The position numbers were made by a program, and so were the translations under genes. Below, one piece after another: positions 57,805 to 64,000 of a DNA stretch of 64,000 nt. How positions within the stretch are numbered: the first letter of the stretch is position 1; every line of letters starts with the position of its first letter. The stretch is taken from contig JAAELK010000505.1 in assembly GCA_024226935.1 (NCBI GenBank), positions 1 to 64,000 of the forward strand, read 5' to 3'. Under the pieces are notes generated by a model. The model was given only the letters and a program-made list of their open reading frames with translations, did no database searches and was not told the DNA's origin. The stretch comes from Desulfobacteraceae bacterium. GTDB taxonomy: Bacteria; Desulfobacterota; Desulfobacteria; Desulfobacterales; Desulfobacteraceae.

Positions 57805-59829
57805 ATGGTGTCAGTAAAAAATGTACAAGAATCCAGGAAGGTTTGTCTTGCCGATGAACTGCCCCCCAAGACAATATTTAAAGAGGGTATCAGGCGTGCG
57901 CCGGACAGAGGGTTTCGCCTGAGTCGGAACCAGACTGCAACGGCTTTGAAAAATGCTTTGCGTTACATACCCCAATCTCTTCATGAACTTTTGATTCCAG
58001 AGTTTTTAGAGGAACTCACGACCCATGGCAGGATTTACGGCTATCGGTTTCGCCCCGCAGGTGATATTGCAGCCAAACCCATCCATGAATATAAGGGAGT
58101 TTGTGAAGAGGCCAAGGCCATCCAGGTGATGATCGATAATAACCTGGATCTTGATGTGGCCTTATACCCCTATGAACTGGTGACCTATGGAGAAACAGGC
58201 AGTGTATGTCAAAATTGGATGCAATATGTTCTGATTAAAAAATACCTGGAGGTTATGACCTGTGACCAGACTTTGGTGATGCAGTCCGGACACCCCCTGG
58301 GACTTTTTAAGTCTTCTCCTGACAACCCCAGGGTGATCATTACCAATGGGCTTATGGTAGGACTTTATGATAATCCGGATGACTGGGAAATTGCTGCCCA
58401 GATGGGGGTTTCTTCCTATGGTCAGATGACAGCTGGCGGATGGATGTATATTGGTCCCCAGGGGATTGTCCACGGCACTTATAACACTCTTTTAAATGCC
58501 GGCCGTAAAATGTGCGGAGTTCAACCAGGTGATGATCTTGCCGGTTTGTTATTTGTAACATCCGGTCTCGGCGGTATGAGTGGAGCCCAGCCCAAGGCTG
58601 CTAAAATTGCAGGAGCAGTCTCCATCACGGCGGAGGTAGATTATTCTCGTATTAAGACCCGCCATAGCCAGGGGTGGGTTGATGTGGTTTCCGATGATCT
58701 TGAAACAGTCTATGCCACGGCAAAATCAGCAAAGTCAGCAAAGCAAAACACCTCTATTGCTTACCATGGTAATGTGGTGGATCTCATCGAATTTCTCAAC
58801 GGGAAGGATTTGAAAGTGGATCTGTTGTCTGATCAGACATCCTGCCACGTGGCCTACGACGGAGGTTATTGTCCTTGCGGTATTAGCTTTGAAGAAAGAA
58901 CCAGATTGTTAACCTCTGACCGGGCAAAATTTAAGGGTCTGGTGGATGAGAGTCTTAAAAAGCATTATTGTGTGATTGAGGCCATGGCAGCTAAGGGTAC
59001 CTATTTTTTCGATTATGGAAATGCCTTTCTCAAGGCGGTTTTTGATGCCGGTGTCATAGAAGTTGTCAAAAACGGAGTGGATGCCAAAGATGGTTTTGTC
59101 TATCCTTCCTATTTTGAGGATATCATGGGGCCTATTTTTGATTATGGCTATGGGCCCTTCCGCTGGGTTTGTCTCAGCTGTGACCCCCAGGATCTTGATA
59201 AGACGGATCAGGCTGCCATGGACTGTATTGATCCTAAAAGACGTCCCGAAGACAGGGATAATTATATCTGGATCAGGGATGCAAAGAAAAATAAACTGGT
59301 GGTGGGTAGTCAAGCCAGGATTCTTTATCAGGACGCTATAGGAAGGGTTTCCATTGCTCTAAAGTTTAATGAAATGGTGAGAAACAAGGAAGTATCCGCT
59401 CCCATTATGCTGGGTCGGGATCACCACGATCCCGGCGGAACCGATTCCCCCTTCAGAGAAACTGCCAATATTTATGATGGCAGTAATGTGTGCGCAGACA
59501 TGGCCACCCATTGTTTTGCTGGTAATGCAGCCAGGGGAATGACCATGGTAGCTTTGCATAATGGTGGGGGCACCGGCATTGGTAAAGCTATCAATGGCGG
59601 TTTTGGTCTGGTGTTGGATGGCAGTGATAGGGTAGATCAAATCATACAATCTGCCATGCTCTGGGATGTCATGGGCGGAGTTGCCAGAAGAAACTGGGCA
59701 GGAAATGAAAATGCCATCGAAGTAGCCACGGCATACAATGAAGAAAATGACAACGGGGATCAGGTTACTCTGCCCTATCTTTCTGATAATATTGCCATTG
59801 GAAAGGCGGTTGATCCATTGTTTGTTTAA
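57805..59829 (+). CDS. hutU: Urocanate hydratase
   Basis: Start set at MVSVKNVQES (674 residues) with AAGGAG seven bases ahead; an upstream extension to 57712 would overlap the operator. It converts urocanate to 4-imidazolone-5-propionate using tightly bound NAD+. Family blocks are evident: YGETGSVCQNWMQY, GWMYIGPQGIVHGT, DQTSCHVAYDGGYCP, GRDHHDPGGTDSPFRET and ALHNGGGTGIGKAINGG. It is of the longer (about 670-residue) type. No hutH, hutI or formiminotransferase gene is in the window, so the rest of the histidine pathway must be elsewhere. Confidence 0.95.
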   Translation: MVSVKNVQESRKVCLADELPPKTIFKEGIRRAPDRGFRLSRNQTATALKNALRYIPQSLHELLIPEFLEELTTHGRIYGYRFRPAGDIAAKPIHEYKGVCEEAKAIQVMIDNNLDLDVALYPYELVTYGETGSVCQNWMQYVLIKKYLEVMTCDQTLVMQSGHPLGLFKSSPDNPRVIITNGLMVGLYDNPDDWEIAAQMGVSSYGQMTAGGWMYIGPQGIVHGTYNTLLNAGRKMCGVQPGDDLAGLLFVTSGLGGMSGAQPKAAKIAGAVSITAEVDYSRIKTRHSQGWVDVVSDDLETVYATAKSAKSAKQNTSIAYHGNVVDLIEFLNGKDLKVDLLSDQTSCHVAYDGGYCPCGISFEERTRLLTSDRAKFKGLVDESLKKHYCVIEAMAAKGTYFFDYGNAFLKAVFDAGVIEVVKNGVDAKDGFVYPSYFEDIMGPIFDYGYGPFRWVCLSCDPQDLDKTDQAAMDCIDPKRRPEDRDNYIWIRDAKKNKLVVGSQARILYQDAIGRVSIALKFNEMVRNKEVSAPIMLGRDHHDPGGTDSPFRETANIYDGSNVCADMATHCFAGNAARGMTMVALHNGGGTGIGKAINGGFGLVLDGSDRVDQIIQSAMLWDVMGGVARRNWAGNENAIEVATAYNEENDNGDQVTLPYLSDNIAIGKAVDPLFV

Positions 59830-59874
59830 TCAAGATTTTTAGGAGGGGCTTGCTTTGTCTCCGGCAAAATTTTC

Positions 59875-59891
59875 TTGACAAACCGGTTTGT
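59875..59891 (+). promoter_or_regulatory. ilvE promoter with palindromic operator, copy 1
   Basis: TTGACA (59875-59880) overlaps the perfect palindrome ACAAACCGGTTTGT (59878-59891); a TATATA stretch follows at about 59900-59906. The same arrangement precedes the second aminotransferase gene. Confidence 0.6.
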
Positions 59892-59955
59892 AAAGTCCCA
59901 TATATACAGTTTAACCAAACAAGGTTAATTATAATTAAACTCAATGGAGGAAATA

Positions 59956-61017
59956 ATGAATATTCAAATAAGCCAGGCCGCCCAGACAGGTGTCCGCCCA
60001 GCGGATGCCGATCTGGGATTTGGCACGGCATTTACCGACCATATGTTTGTGATGGATTATTCGGTTGATGAGGGCTGGCATGACCCTCGTATTGAACCCT
60101 ATGCTAACTTTGAAATGTCTCCTGCGGCCATGGTTTTTCACTATGGTCAGGCGATATTTGAAGGTCTGAAAGCTTATAAAACACCTGATAATAAAATTCA
60201 ATTGTTTCGGCCCCGGGATAACTTTAAGCGAATGAATCGGTCTGCCAAGGGGCTTTGCATTCCTGAACTGGATATTGATTTTGTAGTGGATGCTCTGAAA
60301 AAATTGGTTAAGCTGGAAGAACAATGGATACCGGATACCCTTGGAACTGCTTTATATATCCGTCCTACCATTGTTGCCACCGATCCCTGCCTTGGGGTAA
60401 GAGCTTCTTATACCTTTAAATTTTTTATGATCCTTTGTTCCGTAGGAGCTTATTATAGTGAAGGATTTAACCCGGTAAAAATTTGGGTTTCCAAGGATCA
60501 TGTTCGGGCAGTTCGCGGGGGAGTAGGTGAATTTAAGACTGCTGGTAACTATGCGGCCAGTCTTAATGCAGGGGATAAGGCAAAAAAAGAGGGTTATGCC
60601 CAGGTTATGTGGCTGGATGCCCTTGAAATGAAATACATTGAAGAAGTCGGTGCCATGAACATCTTTTTTGTTATCAATGATGAGCTGGTAACCCCTAATC
60701 TCAGCGGCAGTATCCTGCCCGGCATCACCAGGGACTCCGTTATTACCCTGGCGCAAAAATGGGGGATGAAGGTATCGGAACGTAAAATCAGCATTGATGA
60801 AATTTTGTCTGCCGACGAGGATGGAAGTCTTACGGAAGTATTCGGGTCCGGTACGGCAGCGGTAATTTCTCCCGTGGGAGAGATCTGCTATGGTGATAAA
60901 ACCATCCATATCGGGGACGGCACTTCCGGCAAGATATCGATGAAATTATATGATGAATTGACCGGTATTCAATACGGAAAAGTAGAAGATACTGAAAATT
61001 GGGTTGAAGTCATCTAA
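59956..61017 (+). CDS. ilvE: Branched-chain amino-acid aminotransferase, copy 1
   Basis: Start set at the second ATG (MNIQISQAAQ, 353 residues), preceded by GGAGG and equal to the start of the paralogue. This is a fold-type IV PLP enzyme of the longer (about 350-residue) BCAT group. Motifs: HYGQAIFEGLKAYK, PTIVATDPCLGV, PLP lysine in GEFKTAGNYAAS, YIEEVGAMNIFFV, and LPGITRDSVI. It exchanges amino groups between leucine, isoleucine or valine and 2-oxoglutarate. Here it probably opens their degradation, feeding the acyl-CoA operons, though biosynthesis is equally possible. Confidence 0.95.
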   Translation: MNIQISQAAQTGVRPADADLGFGTAFTDHMFVMDYSVDEGWHDPRIEPYANFEMSPAAMVFHYGQAIFEGLKAYKTPDNKIQLFRPRDNFKRMNRSAKGLCIPELDIDFVVDALKKLVKLEEQWIPDTLGTALYIRPTIVATDPCLGVRASYTFKFFMILCSVGAYYSEGFNPVKIWVSKDHVRAVRGGVGEFKTAGNYAASLNAGDKAKKEGYAQVMWLDALEMKYIEEVGAMNIFFVINDELVTPNLSGSILPGITRDSVITLAQKWGMKVSERKISIDEILSADEDGSLTEVFGSGTAAVISPVGEICYGDKTIHIGDGTSGKISMKLYDELTGIQYGKVEDTENWVEVI

Positions 61018-61031
61018 GACGAATAAAAAAT

Positions 61032-61073
61032 AAGGACAGGTCGTGTGAACAAAATGAGCCACGACCTATCCTT
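61032..61073 (+). terminator. Terminator of ilvE copy 1
   Basis: AAGGACAGGTCGTG (61032-61045) pairs with CACGACCTATCCTT (61060-61073), one mismatch in 14, followed by TGTTTT. It lies 15 bases past the ilvE stop. Confidence 0.8.
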
Positions 61074-61154
61074 GTTTTATCAAATAGTTTCAAGCTTGTT
61101 TCCAAAGATTTTCTTAGCAAGGCGGGCCTGATGAATCAAGTCAGTTGAAGTTTT

Positions 61155-62570
61155 TTATTTTATCACCGCAAATCTTATTATAAATAAAATCGCCAGAATA
61201 TAGGTGATTATGTTTACTTCTTTTCCTTTGCCAACAGCAAGTTTCATGATTGGATAACTTATCATTCCCGCTGCAACGCCATTTGTGATGGAGTATGTAA
61301 AGGGCATAAGCGTTATTGTAAGAAAGCCGGGTATTGCTTCTGTGAGGTCTGTAAAATCTACATGCTTTATGGATTCCATCATGAGTATCCCCACCATTAT
61401 GAGTGCAGGTGCGGTTGCCTGTGATGGAACCATTCCAATGATTCCCCCCAGGAATGTGGCCACTAGAAAAAGTGATCCCACAACCAGAGTAGTAAGTCCG
61501 GTTCTTCCACCTTCCGCTATGCCTGCTGTGGATTCTATATATGTCGATGTTGTTGTCATTCCGAAGAATGATCCGAATGTTGTCGATACCGCATCGGTGA
61601 GCAACGCCTTTTTCATGCTTCTTATGCTTCCGTCGGGTCTGATCATTTCAGCTTTTTGGGCTGTTCCAATCAATGTTCCCAATGTATCAAAAAGATCCAC
61701 TAAGCTGAATGTGAGGATCACCATAATAATGCTGGTAATAGCTCCGATGACTCCCGCCCCCTCGTGGGAGAAAAGTCCATGGTAATCCATTTTCATGAAT
61801 ATTGGTGCAATTGATGCGGGTGCACTGATAAACTTAACTCCGCTTAGATGTGTGATTCCCATGGGGATGCCGATTATGGTAGTGAGAAGTATGGCAATGA
61901 GCATGGCGCCTTTAACTCTTCTAACCATAAGTATGCACATGAGGGTTAACCCTATTATTGTCAGGAGCACGTTATTATTTGTTAAATTTCCGAATCCCAC
62001 GAGAGTACTGGGGTCAGCGACAATTATTCCCCCGCTCTTAAGTCCAATCAGTGTAATAAACAGTCCTATTCCGGCTGTCATTGCTTTTTTTATATTGTCT
62101 GGCAGGCATTGGATTATTTTTTCCCTTAATGAGGTTAATGTTATTAAAATAAAAAGGGTTCCTGAAATGGATACTGCCGCCAATCCCTGCTGCCATGTAT
62201 ATCCCAATTTTAAGCATACGCTGTATGAAAAAAAAGCCGTTAATCCTATTCCGGGTGCCACTGCAAAGGGCAGATTGCTATATAAGGACATCATTAATGT
62301 TCCGGCTGCCGAGACCAGGCACATTGCAACAAAAGCCGCAGCTATCACCGAATCGTTCATGCTGTTCATTGCATTGGCGGCATCCCCCATAAGTCCAAGT
62401 CCATTCATTCCGGATACCTTGAGTATGTTTGGAATGACCAGTAAAGCGTATGCCATTGTTACGAATGTTGTAAAGCCTGCAAGTACTTCTGTTTTTATGT
62501 TGGTTCCGTGTTCATGGAGTTTAAAATAGCTATGGAAAAATTTTTTCCCTTTAATGCTTAGATTGTTCAT
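61155..62570 (-). CDS. Purine permease, NCS2/AzgA type
   Basis: A 471-residue inner-membrane protein with about 12-14 hydrophobic segments. The opening (TEVLAGFTTFVTMAYALLVIPN), APGIGLTAFFSYSV and the signature TTSTYIESTAGIAEGGRTGL are those of AzgA/PbuG/GhxP proteins, which import guanine, hypoxanthine or adenine with protons. A guanine-type riboswitch in its leader (62677-62741) supports guanine/hypoxanthine. GGAGG precedes the ATG. It lies between, and opposite to, the two ilvE copies, so it may have been inserted with or after their duplication. Confidence 0.93.
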   Translation of the reverse strand: MNNLSIKGKKFFHSYFKLHEHGTNIKTEVLAGFTTFVTMAYALLVIPNILKVSGMNGLGLMGDAANAMNSMNDSVIAAAFVAMCLVSAAGTLMMSLYSNLPFAVAPGIGLTAFFSYSVCLKLGYTWQQGLAAVSISGTLFILITLTSLREKIIQCLPDNIKKAMTAGIGLFITLIGLKSGGIIVADPSTLVGFGNLTNNNVLLTIIGLTLMCILMVRRVKGAMLIAILLTTIIGIPMGITHLSGVKFISAPASIAPIFMKMDYHGLFSHEGAGVIGAITSIIMVILTFSLVDLFDTLGTLIGTAQKAEMIRPDGSIRSMKKALLTDAVSTTFGSFFGMTTTSTYIESTAGIAEGGRTGLTTLVVGSLFLVATFLGGIIGMVPSQATAPALIMVGILMMESIKHVDFTDLTEAIPGFLTITLMPFTYSITNGVAAGMISYPIMKLAVGKGKEVNIITYILAILFIIRFAVIK

Positions 62571-62676
62571 ACTCCGTTCTTTCCTCCGATTCTTAAATTA
62601 AGATAAAAATTTTTTGTCATCAAGGTATAAGTAACCCCTGTCATGGGAATCATCTTAAAAAAATGATATCGGATTA

Positions 62677-62741
62677 CTCATAGTGAAATATTTACGGTAT
62701 CTCGTAGAAACTTCTGGACCATATTACCAGAAATATATAAG
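62677..62741 (-). ncRNA. Purine (guanine-type) riboswitch aptamer
   Basis: On the minus strand all parts of the purine aptamer can be read. P1 CTTATA (62741-62736) pairs with TATGAG (62682-62677). P2 TTCTGG/CCAGAA encloses loop TAATATGGT. The J2/3 segment is GTTTCTAC. P3 GAGATA/TATTTC encloses loop CCGTAAA, as in Bacillus xpt. J3/1 is ACTATG with C at the specificity position, meaning guanine/hypoxanthine rather than adenine. Downstream GGGGTTACTTATA (62638-62626) can pair with the 3' side of P1 and following bases (TATGAGTAATCC), giving an alternative fold as expression platform. Confidence 0.93.
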
Positions 62742-63046
62742 GGTGTTTGAATTGTCTGTGGCTTGTAAATGTCCTTTGTTTTTGATTCATTCCTTGGAAA
62801 ATATATATTCAAATAGAGAATTTCCAAGGTATCGGATTGATTTTATTATATTTGTTTGAAACGTGGGCTTGTATGCCATCTATGTGAGTTTGTTAATTAT
62901 ATTAATACAAAAAAAATATGAAATAATAAGGTTTTTTTATGGTTTTGTAAATGATTTAACATGGGTTATTATTCCGATCCATGGTTTTTTTGTATCGGTC
63001 GATTTTTATCAAGAATTTTTTCGATGCCGGGTGGTTGAAAATTTTC

Positions 63047-63063
63047 TTGACAAACTAATTTGT
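63047..63063 (+). promoter_or_regulatory. ilvE promoter with palindromic operator, copy 2
   Basis: TTGACA (63047-63052) overlaps ACAAACTAATTTGT (63050-63063), i.e. ACAAA-N4-TTTGT as in copy 1, followed by CATATAT. The outer halves of the palindrome are kept while the four central bases differ, which argues for a conserved protein-binding site. Confidence 0.6.
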
Positions 63064-63124
63064 ACAGGCCCATATATTGTTCGGTAAACAAAGTTAACTA
63101 TAATCAAACCTGACGGAGGAAACC

Positions 63125-64000
63125 ATGGATATAAAAGTGACCAGGACTATCCAGACAGGCAGTCGGCCAAAGGATGCTGATCTGGGATTTGGTACGTCAT
63201 TCACCGATCATATGTTTGTGATGGACTATTCGGTTGATAAGGGCTGGTATGATTTACGCATTGAACCCTATGGTGATTTTGCAATGTCTCCGGCTGCCAT
63301 GGTTTTTCATTATGGCCAGGCGATTTTTGAAGGATTGAAAGCTTATAAAACGCCTGATAATAAAATCCAGTTGTTCCGGCCCCGGGATAACTTAAAGCGA
63401 ATGAACAGGTCTGCCAGGGGACTTTGCATGCCTGAGTTTGATATTGATACCGTGATGGATGCCTTAAAACAATTGGTTAAACTTGAAGAAAAATGGATTC
63501 CCAAAACCCATGGTACTTCTTTATATATTCGTCCCACAATGATTGCCACCGATCCCTGTCTTGGGGTAAGATCTTCTTTTACCTTCAGGTTTTTCATCAT
63601 TCTTTGTCCTGTGGGTGCCTACTATTCCGAGGGATTTAACCCCATAAAAATTTGTGTTGCCAAGGATCATGTCCGGGCGGTTCTTGGGGGAGTTGGAGAG
63701 TTTAAAACCGCAGGAAATTATGCTGCCAGTCACCACGCTACGGAAAAGGCGAAAAAAGATGGTTATGCCCAGGTGATGTGGCTTGATGCTCTCGAAAGAA
63801 AATATATCGAAGAAGTTGGTTCCATGAATATCTTTTTTGTTATCAATGATGAATTGGTAACCCCCCATCTTAGCGGCAGCATCCTGCCTGGAATAACCAG
63901 GTACTCAGTTATTGCTCTGGCACAAAAATGGGGAATGAAGGTGTCTGAACGGCAAATCAGTATTGATGAGCTTTTTTTAGCCCATAAAGATGGGAGTCTT
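63125..64000 (+). CDS. ilvE: Branched-chain amino-acid aminotransferase, copy 2 (cut by window end)
   Basis: An open frame from ATG 63125 (MDIKVTRTIQTG, after GGAGG) runs 292 codons to the window edge without a stop. It is closely similar to copy 1 throughout: LGFGTSFTDHMFVMDYSVD, HYGQAIFEGLKAYK, PLP lysine in GEFKTAGNYAAS. Differences of note are VLGGVG for VRGGVG just before the lysine motif and GITRYSV for GITRDSV, where Asp is usual in BCATs. It may differ in substrate range or be drifting. About 60 residues are missing beyond the edge. Confidence 0.92.
   Translation, partial: MDIKVTRTIQTGSRPKDADLGFGTSFTDHMFVMDYSVDKGWYDLRIEPYGDFAMSPAAMVFHYGQAIFEGLKAYKTPDNKIQLFRPRDNLKRMNRSARGLCMPEFDIDTVMDALKQLVKLEEKWIPKTHGTSLYIRPTMIATDPCLGVRSSFTFRFFIILCPVGAYYSEGFNPIKICVAKDHVRAVLGGVGEFKTAGNYAASHHATEKAKKDGYAQVMWLDALERKYIEEVGSMNIFFVINDELVTPHLSGSILPGITRYSVIALAQKWGMKVSERQISIDELFLAHKDGSL

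Overview
The window is a moderately AT-rich bacterial chromosome segment packed with amino-acid, acyl-CoA and polyhydroxyalkanoate (PHA) genes. The gene mix suggests an anaerobic, fatty- and amino-acid-oxidising member of the Desulfobacterota, most like the Desulfobacteraceae. It includes a fused coenzyme-B12 isobutyryl-CoA mutase, a class III PHA synthase, several PAS/REC/Usp signalling proteins, and a liv transporter operon that contains a CoA ligase. This placement is inference from gene content, not from a search.

Layout. 1-10.6 kb: exported proteins (a solute-binding-like protein, a zinc phospholipase C-like protein and a HEAT-repeat protein), a Kef-type antiporter, a coupled pair of sensor kinases, a SpoU methyltransferase and an unknown protein. 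10.6-14.2 kb: alanine racemase overlapping a class IV aminotransferase, a ferritin and a methyltransferase. 14.3-21.7 kb (minus): acyl-CoA dehydrogenase, enoyl-CoA hydratase, carboxyltransferase, HMG-CoA lyase-like enzyme, XRE-cupin regulator and acetoacetyl-CoA synthetase. This order fits leucine/isovaleryl-CoA oxidation, but no biotin carboxylase is present. 23.1-29.4 kb (plus): TetR regulator, IcmF, thiolase and 3-hydroxyacyl-CoA dehydrogenase. This order fits isobutyryl-CoA to butyryl-CoA to two acetyl-CoA. A shared GAGCGCTC-centred palindrome lies in front of both units, so the TetR protein probably controls both.

29.5-33.5 kb: aromatic amino-acid permease, aromatic amino-acid decarboxylase and an ABC substrate-binding protein. 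33.6-43.0 kb: liv-type ABC transporter with two AMP-forming CoA ligases and a Usp-REC fusion. 43.2-47.0 kb: a two-kinase, one-regulator cluster. 47.0-49.3 kb: threonine degradation (tdh-kbl). 49.7-57.6 kb: a PHA locus (phaJ, phaC, phaE, a second PhaC-like protein, a phasin-like protein, phaR with a non-standard start, and a DUF3141 protein). 57.7-64 kb: urocanate hydratase behind a HutC-type operator, two closely related branched-chain aminotransferases with matching promoters, and between them a purine permease behind a guanine-type riboswitch.

Together the genes import amino acids (liv, aromatic permease), deaminate or cleave them (two BCATs, tdh/kbl, hutU), oxidise the acyl-CoA products and store surplus carbon as PHA. 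The most novel-looking items are: a roughly 95-base structured element found in two copies between acyl-CoA genes; a shared 31-residue tail on two receiver proteins; a cysteine cluster at the end of a histidine kinase; a PhaE with six 24-residue repeats and a basic tail; and three different CxGG-type hydrolases in one PHA locus.
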